Below, piece after piece: positions 34,270 through 43,601 of a DNA stretch of 64,000 nucleotides; the stretch's first letter is position 1, and the number at the start of each line of letters is the position of its first letter. The notes under the pieces are model-generated. The model was not told the origin of the DNA. It worked only from the letters and a program-made list of their open reading frames with translations, and made no database searches. The translations under genes and the position numbers were made by a program. The stretch comes from Ww85 sp963745765 (lineage in GTDB: Bacteria > Desulfobacterota > Desulfobulbia > Desulfobulbales > Desulfocapsaceae). The stretch is from NCBI GenBank assembly GCA_963745765.1, contig CAVUYQ010000016.1, positions 1 through 64,000 on the forward strand, written 5' to 3'.

Positions 34270-35214
34270 TCATTGAATTGAGTCTTGGTAAAGCAGACTG
34301 TGTAAATACCGTATACCTTCTATCAGTTTGCTGGTTGGGCGGGAAACAAGGTCTTCTGCGATCAGGTAAACCCGTTTGTCACGTATCGCCTTAATGGCGC
34401 CAAAACCGGGTTCGTTCACGATTTCTTTAATACTGATCCTGTTCATGCGGCCTGACTGGGCAATAAATATATCAATGTCGGCAGCATGGGAGAGTATCCG
34501 CTCCTTGCCGTATGCTGCGATATTCGTCTGCCTGCGGGCCACGGCATCGCCGGCAACGTTGATTCCCCCGGCACTCGTCAGGCAGAACATTGCTATGGAC
34601 TGAGGGGAGAACGTTTTCATCCTGGCATGGATGGCTTCAAAGTAGACCCGGGGGCGATCCTGCGGTGCGATGTCAGATACTTTCCTGCTCAACTCAGTTA
34701 AGCGGGAAGTGAAGTGAGCCGACATTTCATCCGATTCTTTTATGCGTCCGCTAATAAGGCCGAGCGAGTGCCAGTAGGAAAACAGCTCTGAAAAGGAGGT
34801 CGGCTGCAAAGAAATTACCGTGATGCCGTATTCCCGCAGCTTCCTGATGAGGTTTGGCGTGCTCTGGCTGATCATAGGCCTGATTAAAATACAGTCAGGA
34901 TGCGCGGCTATAAATTTTTCGGCGGTGTCGTGGTAGGAGAACTGCTCGATTTTGCTGAAACCGGGCGGTAGCGTGTCACCCGTAGAAATTCCTATCAAAG
35001 TACTCGTGCCGCCCATTTCAACGAGATTCTCAGTATGTGCCGGATAGAGTGAAATAATCCTTGAAAACGGTTTGTCGAAATGGTGGACGATACCATCGTC
35101 ATCAATGATTTCTGAAGCCGGGCAGGGTTTGATGGCAAGCAGAAAGAGGAGCCCTGCAAAGATTAATAGGGTGACAGCTGGTCTACGTGCTCTGGAATGG
35201 CTCACAACACTCAC
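34270..35214 (-). CDS. btuF: Periplasmic cobalamin/corrinoid-binding protein
   Basis: A 314-residue class III solute-binding protein (Fe3+/B12 type) with a signal sequence (AVTLLIFAGLLFLLAIKPCPA). FDKPFSRIISLYPAHTENLV opens the fold; PDCILIRPMISQSTP and RVYFEAIHARMKTFSPQSIA lie either side of the binding cleft, and a long interdomain helix (FSYWHSLGLISGRIKE) joins the lobes. The riboswitch upstream of the operon supports a corrinoid ligand; a siderophore ligand cannot be excluded from sequence alone. The start overlaps the ATPase stop by four bases. Confidence 0.88.
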   Translation of the reverse strand: MSVVSHSRARRPAVTLLIFAGLLFLLAIKPCPASEIIDDDGIVHHFDKPFSRIISLYPAHTENLVEMGGTSTLIGISTGDTLPPGFSKIEQFSYHDTAEKFIAAHPDCILIRPMISQSTPNLIRKLREYGITVISLQPTSFSELFSYWHSLGLISGRIKESDEMSAHFTSRLTELSRKVSDIAPQDRPRVYFEAIHARMKTFSPQSIAMFCLTSAGGINVAGDAVARRQTNIAAYGKERILSHAADIDIFIAQSGRMNRISIKEIVNEPGFGAIKAIRDKRVYLIAEDLVSRPTSKLIEGIRYLHSLLYQDSIQ

Positions 35215-36009
35215 CGATAGTCTAATTGGATATGGCTGTTTCCGCCTGGTGTGCGAATAATGTGAGACTGCACCTGATAAAGTTCTCTAATCATATCCTC
35301 TGAAATCACTTCTCTGACGGCACCATATCGCTCTAAACAGCCATTGTTCAGGACGATAACGCGATCACAAAAGGCCATAGTCATATTCAAATCATGCAAT
35401 GCAGCAATAATGGTGTATTGCTTATCTTTGACCAGGTTCAACATGGTTTTCATAATTGAAATGCCATGATTGATATCAAGATTGGCGGTGACCTCATCAA
35501 GCAGAATGAAAGCGGTGTCCTGGGCCAGCGAGCGGGCTATCATTACACGCTGCTTTTCACCTCCTGACAACTGCTTGACCGAGCGGTGCCTAAGATCATG
35601 AATATCCATTGCTTTAAGGGCTTTTTCTACATGATTCAAAATCATTTTCGGTAGGCAGGGCAAAGCGTTTGATATGCGGGTGTCGGCCCATCAGTACGAC
35701 GTCATTAACGGTATAATCGAAATTAAGTGAAAATGATTGCGGGACTGTTGACAGCATCAGGGACAGTTCATTTCGGGAATAGGAGTTTAGCGGGGCGCCG
35801 TTGAACAGCACCGATCCGGTTGACGGGAGAGAAAAGCCGGAAAGTACGTCAAGCAGGGTTGATTTTCCGCTGCCGTTAGGACCGATCAATCCATAAAAAA
35901 ATCCGCCTTCAAGCTGCAGCGAAATATTTTGCAGACAGCTCTTTGATGCATAGGAAAAGCAGAGCTCATGAATTTTATATCCTGCTGACATCCGGTTCAT
36001 TATCGCCAT
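35211..36009 (-). pseudogene. btuD: Corrinoid ABC transporter ATPase, one-base insertion
   Basis: The first frame (start 36009) carries IGPNGSGKSTLLD (Walker A) and VPQSFSLNFDYTVNDVVLMG. An extra T at about 35632-35637 ends it 131 residues in. The second frame takes over with HVEKALKAMDIHDLR, the ABC signature LSGGEKQRVMIARSLA, Walker B FILLDEVTANLD and the switch His in ALHDLNM, to 35211. Removing one T restores a normal 265-residue BtuD/FecE ATPase, so this is either a sequencing error or a recent mutation that would disable import. Confidence 0.88.
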
Positions 36010-37025
36010 CTCTCAAGCTGGTTTTTTCTGAAAATATAGCAGAAAACCGGTCCACCGATGAGGGCGGTAAGAACGCCAATAGGCAGTTCAGTCGGCAGGA
36101 AAACACGGGTAACGGTATCTGCCAGCAGCAGAAGAATACAGCCGCAGAAGAAACTGCACGGAATAAGCAGCCGGTTTCCCGGACCAATGAGCATCCTGAC
36201 AAAATGTGGAACAATCAGTCCGACGAAGCCAATGATACCTGAAACCGATACACAGGCCGACGTTGATAATGAGGCGATGATGAGAATACGCCTTCGTACC
36301 CTTATACTGTCAATACCGAGCGAGTCGGAAGTCCGCTCACCGAAAGTCATGATATCGAGTTCGCGTGAGTGTATCATGACCGCAAGAGTTGCGGGAATGA
36401 CAAGAAGGACAAGCAGGAGAACATCTGACCAGGACTTACCGACAAAACTGCCCATGAGCCAGAAGATGATAGCATTAACCTGTTCGTCCGCAAGAAACTT
36501 GATCAGGCTGATACCGGCAGAAAATATGGCGGATATAATGATACCGGAAAGAATGAGACTGTTGGAAGAGAGCCTCGCTGATGGAGAAGACAGGCTGAAG
36601 ACAGCATAAAGGGTCAAAAGCGCTCCGCAGAAGGCGGCAAGAGGAACAATGAACGTAGCCGGAAGATGCAGGCCGGTTATGAGCAAAAGGATGGCCAGAG
36701 AGGCGCCAAAAGCAGCTCCTGAGGAGATACCTAGGGTATAGGGATCGGCAAGAGGATTTTGCAGCAGAGACTGAAACACGCAGCCGGCGACGGCCAGGCC
36801 GCCACCGACAAGCGCCGAGGTCAATATTCGCGGCAGCCGGACTTCCATGATAACGAAAGGATAGCTGGGATCAATAGCGCCAGGAGGATGGCCGAGAATG
36901 CGGGAAAGAATAACGTTGACGATCTCAAACGGTTGGATCTCGATATAGCCGAGTCCTGCTGCTGTAATGATCATGAGCAGCAGCGCGGTGGCAAGACCGG
37001 GTATCAGCAGGTATCTTGAACTCAT
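36000..37025 (-). CDS. btuC: Corrinoid ABC transporter permease
   Basis: A 341-residue FecCD-type permease with about ten membrane helices. The family motifs EVRLPRILTSALVGGGLAVA, NPLADPYTLGISSGAAFGAS, and FVGLIVPHFVRMLIGPGNR with the coupling helix are present, as is GVLTALIGGPVFCYIFR at the end. It moves corrinoid across the inner membrane with BtuD and BtuF. It is the first gene behind the cobalamin riboswitch. The ATG has no clear Shine-Dalgarno. Confidence 0.9.
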   Translation of the reverse strand: MSSRYLLIPGLATALLLMIITAAGLGYIEIQPFEIVNVILSRILGHPPGAIDPSYPFVIMEVRLPRILTSALVGGGLAVAGCVFQSLLQNPLADPYTLGISSGAAFGASLAILLLITGLHLPATFIVPLAAFCGALLTLYAVFSLSSPSARLSSNSLILSGIIISAIFSAGISLIKFLADEQVNAIIFWLMGSFVGKSWSDVLLLVLLVIPATLAVMIHSRELDIMTFGERTSDSLGIDSIRVRRRILIIASLSTSACVSVSGIIGFVGLIVPHFVRMLIGPGNRLLIPCSFFCGCILLLLADTVTRVFLPTELPIGVLTALIGGPVFCYIFRKNQLERWR

Positions 37026-37163
37026 GACTAGTGCGTAGGCTGCCTATTCTGAACCGGAGTCGTTTTTTTTTCAGACAAGAGCAGAGCCAGGGATGAGCAC
37101 GGTTTGAAACCGGTGCTGCCTGAAAAAGGCTGAATGGCTGGCGTTGAAGCCCTTCTGCGGCTG

Positions 37164-37200
37164 AAAAAAAACCCCGGGATCAATACATCTGATCCGGGGG
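37164..37200 (-). terminator. Riboswitch expression-platform terminator
   Basis: On the minus strand CCCCGGATCA pairs with TGATCCCGGGG and is followed by eight T. It lies 60 bases after the cobalamin aptamer and 140 bases before btuC, so it probably ends transcription when cobalamin is bound. Confidence 0.85.
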
Positions 37201-37258
37201 AGCCCTGTTTACCCTGGTCTTTTTTTATTTTTCCTTTTCCACGGGAAACACTGATGGT

Positions 37259-37430
37259 AATCAGGCAGGTCTTCTGACTCCCGGTTCTTTCTACTGGTTG
37301 CGCCTTCCCAGCATCTTTCAGCCAGTGGCTATATTGCAACGTTCGTCCCGGTTACAGCGGCGGGCCCGTCTCCGAGTTACACGGAGTTCCCTTTTAGCAA
37401 TACCAGTTTGCACCAATATCGCACCTGATT
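37259..37430 (-). promoter_or_regulatory. Cobalamin riboswitch
   Basis: On the minus strand the conserved elements appear in order: the P1 arm AATCAGG, AAAAGGGAA, GACGGGCCCGCCGCTGTAACC, the GCCACTGG box, GGGAAGGC, and AGTCAGAAGACCTGCCTGATT closing P1. This is the adenosylcobalamin-binding aptamer. It controls the btuC-btuD-btuF-cbiL operon by the terminator just downstream. Confidence 0.95.
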
Positions 37431-37621
37431 CATATACCCCGTTTTTTTACTCATAACTGATTGCTTTGTCAATAACGATACTCAACGGCATGCCTGCAGC
37501 AGGGGGCAAAGAACCGGTTGGAGCAATGTGGTTCTCTGGTCTCATATACCAGGCTGTCGTTGATCTTCATACCAGTTTGCTGCCGGCTGCCTGAGCTGCT
37601 TATGATACGGTGATGGACTTT

Positions 37622-38591
37622 TTAACCGCTATAGAAGAGATAGAGAATGGCAGCAATCATAAGACTGAAAATCCTGAATGCCTGGTTCACTGTTATGAGG
37701 GTAAGAGCGAGGTGCGGCTTGAAAATGCCGGCGTAATAAGGGAATTGGTGTCTGACGGCACGCAGGGGTGAAGAGAGGATGTTGCCGACTAAAAGGGCAA
37801 TGACGATTTCCCGGTAAGAGAGGATGTTGTCCTGCAGGAGCGCACCTGCGGCCGCCAGCCCGGCGGTAAGCTCTGCGGCGAACTGCAGGGCGATAATACC
37901 CATTGACTGTGGTGACAGCCAGGGAATGAAAGTCAAGATGTGCTGCCATTGAGCTTTCAAGCAGCGTAAAGAAATGTAAACGGTTCATGATGAAAATGAT
38001 GATATAGATCGGAACCGTGAAAACGATGATCTTCTTTATCCTTCTTTTGAAACGGCGCCAGGTCTTCAGGGCGATGTCTTTCCAGCCTTGTTTTTTTTGT
38101 TGGGCTGGAGCTATCTCTACGGTTTCTTCCGGTTTGGGGAGAATGAATCGGCTTGCCACCACAATGGCAAAGGTCCTGAGCATTGCAGCGGTAAAGGTTA
38201 TGCCAATGTAGATGAAAGCTGCTCCCTTTATCAGCGGCAGGGTAATGACGATCATGGTCGGCAGATGCAGGAAATAAGTTGGCAGACTGTTGAAGAGATT
38301 TGCCAGGATCAACTCCTTTTTACTCAGCTGTTTTTGATCGTAGGCTTCTGCCAGCATGGTGTTGGCCGCCACCCCTGAGATGATGGCGATGGAAAAAGCC
38401 GCCCCGACTCGCTCGGAAAAATGTCCTAATTTCACCAGAGGTCTGGCAACAGCGGCAACCCGACGAGTCCAGTTAAGGGATTCGATGACATTGGCCGCGA
38501 TAAGGCCAACGGAAATAAATATGAGCAATCTGCATAACGGCCAGATCAGTTTCTGCCACAGATAAATAAGGTTTTCCGGGGATACGTCCAT
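37622..38591 (-). pseudogene. Nucleoside-recognition (gate) domain membrane protein, one frameshift
   Basis: From 38591 the protein has hydrophobic segments LLIFISVGLIAANVIE, GAAFSIAIISGVAANTMLAE and PTYFLHLPTMIVITLPL, as in SpmA-like gate-domain proteins. After FTLL, near 37963, one base is missing; the correct continuation KAQWQHILTFIPWLSPQSMG, IALQFAAELTAGLAAAGALL is read in another frame to a stop at 37622. As written, the shifted end of about 90 residues is Arg-rich and not membrane-like. Transport substrate unknown. It stands between the corrinoid operon and the solute-binding protein gene. Confidence 0.8.
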
Positions 38592-38708
38592 AGGAGATTA
38601 AAGCCGGCACGCCAGGCAATGCTCGCGTACCGGCCTGTTAAGATGTATTATTTCATCCGTTAACGGGCGGGTGAAATATAAGGGCCACCTAAGGTAATGT
38701 GACGTTAG

Positions 38709-39620
38709 TTATTGCGTTGATATAGGTGAACCCTGTGTGTCGACCATAATGCCCAGAATTCTCTGCCGGGCTATCTCATCCTGTTCCTTGAGGTAGGCCT
38801 GTTGTTCTTTTGATTGAGATTCTCTCCCCTTGGCAAAAAAACTGGCCCGTCTTTCGGTCAACTCTTTCCATTGATCAAAATATTTCAGCAGAGTCTTGGA
38901 AACCATTCCGTTTTTTATCAGTTCAGCCAGCTTTTTGTTGATTTCCGGCAAATGAGATTTAAGCCCGGAATCACTTCGTACCGCCAGATGGAAATTCTGT
39001 ACGGTAATCGGGGGATCAAGGACGGTAACCCTGTCCTCCCCCTCGAGCAGCCGTGCGTAGATAAGGGCTGTATAGAGATCAACAATCAGGTAATCAGCTT
39101 CAGAAAGATTCAAAACCTGCAGGGCCCGCTCAAACGGTAAGTATTTGACGGTAAGATGCTGTGCAATAAAATCGTCGAATTCCTGCCCATAGCTTTCACC
39201 GACATTTGTTACGCCTCTTTTATCTTTCAGCGTATCCCAGCTGGAGAAGTCAAATTCCTTGCCCTTCTCAACTACTATGACGACCGGCTGGGCCAGATAG
39301 GGGACGGAGAAAGTGAGATATTCTTCACGATTTTTGTTTTTATAAGCCGAAACTATAAGGTCAATCTTGCCTTCCCTTGCTTTTTTCTGGACATCTTCCC
39401 AGTTATTGAACAGACTGAAATGTATAGAGGATGCCAAGTTCGCCAATATGGTGGTGGCAAGGTCCGGTCCAAGGCCGACCAGTTTGTTGTACTGTTCCCA
39501 GACAACAGGTGGCGCGTTGGGATTGCCCGAAACAACAAACGAGTCCTGAGCGGTGGCGGTCGTAAGGGTAAAACAACAGAGAAACAAGCTAATAACGGCC
39601 AGTAACCTAAAATGTTTCAT
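38709..39620 (-). CDS. Extracellular solute-binding protein, family 3
   Basis: A 303-residue periplasmic protein with a signal peptide (LLAVISLFLCCFTLTTATA). It follows the amino-acid-binding SBP_bac_3 pattern: GLGPDLATTILANL, EGKIDLIVSAYKN, YLTFSVPYLAQPVVIVVEKG, DLYTALIYARLLEG. A 30-residue charged tail (RESQSKEQQAYLKEQDEIAR) is longer than usual. There is no permease or ATPase beside it, so it may work as a sensor or lone receptor. It lies 37 bases downstream of sppA on the same strand. Confidence 0.85.
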   Translation of the reverse strand: MKHFRLLAVISLFLCCFTLTTATAQDSFVVSGNPNAPPVVWEQYNKLVGLGPDLATTILANLASSIHFSLFNNWEDVQKKAREGKIDLIVSAYKNKNREEYLTFSVPYLAQPVVIVVEKGKEFDFSSWDTLKDKRGVTNVGESYGQEFDDFIAQHLTVKYLPFERALQVLNLSEADYLIVDLYTALIYARLLEGEDRVTVLDPPITVQNFHLAVRSDSGLKSHLPEINKKLAELIKNGMVSKTLLKYFDQWKELTERRASFFAKGRESQSKEQQAYLKEQDEIARQRILGIMVDTQGSPISTQ

Positions 39621-39657
39621 GCGATGCTCCAGGTAATTATGGATGTTAATTTATCTC

Positions 39658-41499
39658 CTAAAAGGAGTTAATCATACAGTGGGCATACATTCCGTTGGGA
39701 TCCCGGAAAGTCATAAACTGCTCAAAACCAGTGCCAGGAGAAAGAAAATTTCTGAGAAAGCTTAATAGTGATATATCATTTTCCAGGAGTAACGATATCT
39801 TAATGCCGATTGTCCGCATAAAACGATCTTTTAATGATCGTTGTTCCGCCAGGGTGTAAACACCATACTCCTCAAGACCGGCAAGTTGTGCGGCAGACCT
39901 GATGGCCTGGGTCAGGGTGCCGAGATTATCGACAAGACCTGCCTGTCTGGCCGCCTCCCCGCTAAAGACTCTGCCCTGGGCCACCGCTTCCACTTTTTCG
40001 GCAGTCATATTTCTTCCGTTTGCAACAATGGAGATAAAGTTCTTGTAGCCTTTATCAAGCACTAATTGGAGAGCAACCTTCATCTCCGCGGACAGAGGCT
40101 GGCTGAGAGCGAGTCCTGAAGCCAGATTCGTGGTTCCGACACCGTCTCGAAAAATGCCGTTACTGTTCAATATTTTTTCAAAAGTGGGTATAGCCATGAA
40201 GATACCGATAGATCCGGTAAGACTGTCTGGTGAAGCCCAGATTTCATCTGCGTCGGCGGCAATCCAGTAGCCGCCGGAGGCTGCATAAGTACCCATGGAT
40301 ACAACCAGTGGTTTGCCGCTTTTTTTGAATTGCAGAAGTTCCTGTCGTATCAATTCGGAAGCAAAGGCGGATCCGCCTCCGCTATTGATGCGCAGCACTA
40401 AAGCCTTGATATGCTCGTCTGTGCGGGCATCACGGAGCAATGATAAAACTGTGTCTGCACCAATGGTGCCTTCACCGCTCTTACCCGGCATGATATTTCC
40501 CTCGGCAACAATAAGACCAATCCTGTCTTTATCAGTGTCCCTGTACGAGCGCTTAACCGTTTGCAGATAATCCCGGAATGCCACCAGTCGGGGGGAGCCG
40601 TCAGACGAGGAATGAGAGAGTGACGAAAGATAATCGCGGATCTCATGGCGCTGCTTCAATCCGTCGACGAGTCCGTATTTGAGCGCAAGTTCTGCCAGGT
40701 CTCCATCGACTGTCCTGAGATTTCCAGGCACGCTGTTAATGTAATCATTGATACTTTCGGAGGTAATAGAACGCTGCTCGGAAACATCCCGACAGTAGGT
40801 ATCCCACCAGGTCATTAACCATGCCCTGGACTGATAGCGATCTTCAGGCGACATGGTATTCCTGGTTATCGGTTCGAGGGCCGATTTATAGGAACCAACC
40901 TGAAAGACATGGAAGTTTATTTTTAGCTTCTCCAGTGCATCACTGAAATATAAGCGATACATCCCGAAACCTTTAAGATAGATGCCACCCATCGGATTTA
41001 AAAATATTTTATCAGCATGTGCTGCCAGATAATATTGATCCTGAGAATAGTAATCTTCAGCAGCAATAACCGGCTTTCCGGAATCGCGGAAAGCGATAAG
41101 GGCTGAACCAATGAGGTGCAGCTGGTTGAGACCGATTGTTCCCATAGATTCTAAATTCAACAGCAGTGCCGTAATATTTGGATCATCCTGAGCTTGGTAG
41201 ATGGTATCGAGGATATCCTGCAAAAGTGTCTGGCGCGTTTGTTCCGGCAGCCCGATAAATTCTGAAAAATAGTCGCCGAGAGGTTCAACCTCCTCTGTTT
41301 GTTCGACAATATCTCCTGCAAGCGTTAGTTCCAGAATACTGTTTTGAGCAATGTCTGATTTTTCTTCCGGGATGAAAGCCATAACAGCGATGGCAATCAC
41401 TCCGATAAAGAGCAGATTGAAAACGGTTACACGCAAAAACGAGATGACTTTTATAAGTCCTCTGAAAATAGCATAAATCGCTTTGAACAGTGTTTTCAT
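39658..41499 (-). CDS. sppA: Signal peptide peptidase SppA (67K type)
   Basis: A 613-residue membrane-anchored serine protease of the long, two-domain type, which cuts up cleaved signal peptides. A single N-terminal membrane segment (VTVFNLLFIGVIAIAVMAFI) is followed by the N half with EDYYSQDQYYLAAHADKIF holding the catalytic Lys region, and the C half with RINSGGGSAFASELI and MGTYAASGGYWIAADADEIW carrying the nucleophile Ser. Length and domain order are normal. Confidence 0.94.
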   Translation of the reverse strand: MKTLFKAIYAIFRGLIKVISFLRVTVFNLLFIGVIAIAVMAFIPEEKSDIAQNSILELTLAGDIVEQTEEVEPLGDYFSEFIGLPEQTRQTLLQDILDTIYQAQDDPNITALLLNLESMGTIGLNQLHLIGSALIAFRDSGKPVIAAEDYYSQDQYYLAAHADKIFLNPMGGIYLKGFGMYRLYFSDALEKLKINFHVFQVGSYKSALEPITRNTMSPEDRYQSRAWLMTWWDTYCRDVSEQRSITSESINDYINSVPGNLRTVDGDLAELALKYGLVDGLKQRHEIRDYLSSLSHSSSDGSPRLVAFRDYLQTVKRSYRDTDKDRIGLIVAEGNIMPGKSGEGTIGADTVLSLLRDARTDEHIKALVLRINSGGGSAFASELIRQELLQFKKSGKPLVVSMGTYAASGGYWIAADADEIWASPDSLTGSIGIFMAIPTFEKILNSNGIFRDGVGTTNLASGLALSQPLSAEMKVALQLVLDKGYKNFISIVANGRNMTAEKVEAVAQGRVFSGEAARQAGLVDNLGTLTQAIRSAAQLAGLEEYGVYTLAEQRSLKDRFMRTIGIKISLLLENDISLLSFLRNFLSPGTGFEQFMTFRDPNGMYAHCMINSF

Positions 41500-41638
41500 T
41501 GTTTCGGTGGCGGAATTGTTTTTTTAAAATCAAACGTGACCAGTTAGATAATAGCAGGCATCGCTGAGTAAGTAAACATCCTGTTTACACTCTTTTTTTT
41601 ACTCATCTTGTTCTTGCACTCTATTTTTATTTTGGTTG

Positions 41639-42721
41639 TCAGTCGGAAAAAGGCAGTTGTAATTGCCGGGATTGCTTTTGACCGGCCGGTAATAGTTTCG
41701 AAAGAGAAACGCCAAGGAGTCTTGTACTGCGGTATCCGGCCTCGGTTTTTCCGAGAAGAGCGGGAATAAGTCGTTGGATATCATCACCGTTTAAAAGTGC
41801 CTTAGCAGTTGTAATTGATCGGGTGATGGTAGTAAAATCCGAGTATCTTATTTTTACCGTGACGGTTTGAGCCAAACAGTTTTTCCTGATCAAAACAGCG
41901 GCCACGCGTTCAACAAGTTCCCCCATAATTTTTTGGAGCTGTTTCATATCCCGCGTATCTTCTCTGAGTGTACGTTCGGCTCCGATGGATTTTCTTTTTC
42001 GTTCTGAATGCACCGCGCGAGCGTCATCTCCCCTGACAATGTTGAAATAGAAAATGCCCTGTTTCCCGAAGTGCCGGATGAGTCTCTCAAGAGGCCATGA
42101 TATCAGATCAGCTCCGCTGCGGATACCGAGCCGGAGCATCTTTTTTTCGGTGACAATGCCTACCCCATAAAATTTACCAATCGGAAGTCCTGCGAGAAAA
42201 TCAAGCACCTCTTCAGGTTTAATGATACTGATGCCGTTTGGCTTGTTAAGATCTGAGGCAATTTTGGCAACAAACTTGTTGCAGGAAACTCCGGCTGATG
42301 CGGTTAAGCCAGTCGCATCATATATTTTTTTACATATTTCGCGAGCCAGAAGCGTGGCAGATGGCTGATTCTTCTTATTAACGGTTATGTCAAGAAATGC
42401 TTCATCCAGGGAGAGTGGCTCCATGATATCGGTATATTGACGGAAAATGTTCATGATCTGCTCCGATAATTCCCGATACCTGTTCATTCTAGGAGTCAGG
42501 AAAATTGCCTGGGGGCAGAGAGCAGAAGCGCGGCTGCACGGCATGGCTGATCTAATACCGAATTTCCGTGCTTCATAGGAGCAGGCTGCAACAACGCCTC
42601 TGGAATCAGGGCGTCCGCCGACGATAACAGGTTTGCCTTTAAGCTCGGGATTGTCGAGTTGCTCAACCGAGGCATAAAAGGCGTCCATGTCAATATGGAT
42701 TATTTTCCGACCCTGATCCAT
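41639..42721 (-). CDS. dinB: DNA polymerase IV (Y-family)
   Basis: A 360-residue translesion polymerase. The catalytic carboxylates are in IIHIDMDAFYASVEQL and PLSLDEAFLDIT. VAACSYEARKFGIRSAMP is the fingers motif and LPIGKFYGVGIVTEKKM the HhH thumb. The final QLQLPF is a textbook beta-clamp-binding motif. It lacks a visible LexA box just upstream, so damage control is unproven. Confidence 0.96.
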   Translation of the reverse strand: MDQGRKIIHIDMDAFYASVEQLDNPELKGKPVIVGGRPDSRGVVAACSYEARKFGIRSAMPCSRASALCPQAIFLTPRMNRYRELSEQIMNIFRQYTDIMEPLSLDEAFLDITVNKKNQPSATLLAREICKKIYDATGLTASAGVSCNKFVAKIASDLNKPNGISIIKPEEVLDFLAGLPIGKFYGVGIVTEKKMLRLGIRSGADLISWPLERLIRHFGKQGIFYFNIVRGDDARAVHSERKRKSIGAERTLREDTRDMKQLQKIMGELVERVAAVLIRKNCLAQTVTVKIRYSDFTTITRSITTAKALLNGDDIQRLIPALLGKTEAGYRSTRLLGVSLSKLLPAGQKQSRQLQLPFSD

Positions 42722-42892
42722 GCAGATGAAGTATTTCCTGAATCTATGGTTTGGTTGTGTATCACATTAGAGCTGTGCTATAGTCGTGATGTTACTGCTC
42801 GTGGTGATTATATTTTCTCGCGTTGTTGAACCTTCTACCGGAAAAAACATAATCATTTCGAATAATCAAATTATTTTAGGTACCCGCATATC

Positions 42893-43570
42893 ATGACGAA
42901 CTACAGCAAAAGCGACATCATCATGAGAGCTACCCTGTTCAAAGGCTTGCCGCCGGATCAGATAGCTGTCATCTCCCAGCTCACGCTAGAAAAACAATAT
43001 CAGCGCGGAGAATCAATCTTTTTTGAAGGGGAGGATGCTGACGGTTTTTATATTATCGCTCAAGGACAGGTAAAGGTTTTTAAAATCAATCATTTAGGAA
43101 AAGAACATATCCTCCATATTTTTGGTCCCGGTGAACCTATTGGCGAAGTCCCTGTATTCAGTGGATACCCGTTTCCAGCCAGCGCTGAAGCCCTTGTCAA
43201 AAGCAGTATGCTTTTTTTCCCGCGACGGGATTTTGTCCGCCTTTTGGAAGAGAACCCATCCCTGTCCCTGAACATGCTTGCCGTTCTATCTCTGCGATTG
43301 AGACAATTTGCCAGCCAGATCGAGAGTCTTTCACTAAAGGAAGTTCCTGCCAGATTGGCCGGGTATCTCCTCTATACCCTTGAAGAGCAGGGTTTAGGGG
43401 ATGTTGTGCAGCTCGATGTGTCCAAGGGCCAGCTTGCCAGTTTGCTCGGCACGATACCTGAGACGTTGTCACGGATTTTCGCTAAAATGACTGAAGAGGG
43501 GCTCATAAGGGTGGAGGGACGGGCAATCATCATCCTCGACAGGGAGGGACTGGCCATGAAAGGGGAGTGA
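42893..43570 (+). CDS. Crp/Fnr-family transcription regulator
   Basis: A 225-residue regulator: cyclic-nucleotide-type sensor domain (residues 15-130, RGESIFFEGEDADGFYIIAQ, GEPIGEVPVFSGYPFPASAE), dimer helix, and winged HTH with VSKGQLASLLGTIPETLSRI near residue 175. None of the N-terminal cysteines of Fnr are present. The recognition-helix residues (E-T-L-S-R) match Dnr/HcpR-like proteins, which act in nitrosative stress and nitrite reduction in sulfate reducers; this is a suggestion only. It is not next to an obvious target gene. Confidence 0.88.
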   Translation: MTNYSKSDIIMRATLFKGLPPDQIAVISQLTLEKQYQRGESIFFEGEDADGFYIIAQGQVKVFKINHLGKEHILHIFGPGEPIGEVPVFSGYPFPASAEALVKSSMLFFPRRDFVRLLEENPSLSLNMLAVLSLRLRQFASQIESLSLKEVPARLAGYLLYTLEEQGLGDVVQLDVSKGQLASLLGTIPETLSRIFAKMTEEGLIRVEGRAIIILDREGLAMKGE

Positions 43571-43601
43571 GCTCAGCTCATTCTGCTTGCGGAAAAGATA
43601 T

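Noticed and set aside
37028..37339. 103-residue minus-strand open frame in the btuC leader
   Set aside because: It overlaps the cobalamin aptamer and its terminator, which explain the sequence better.
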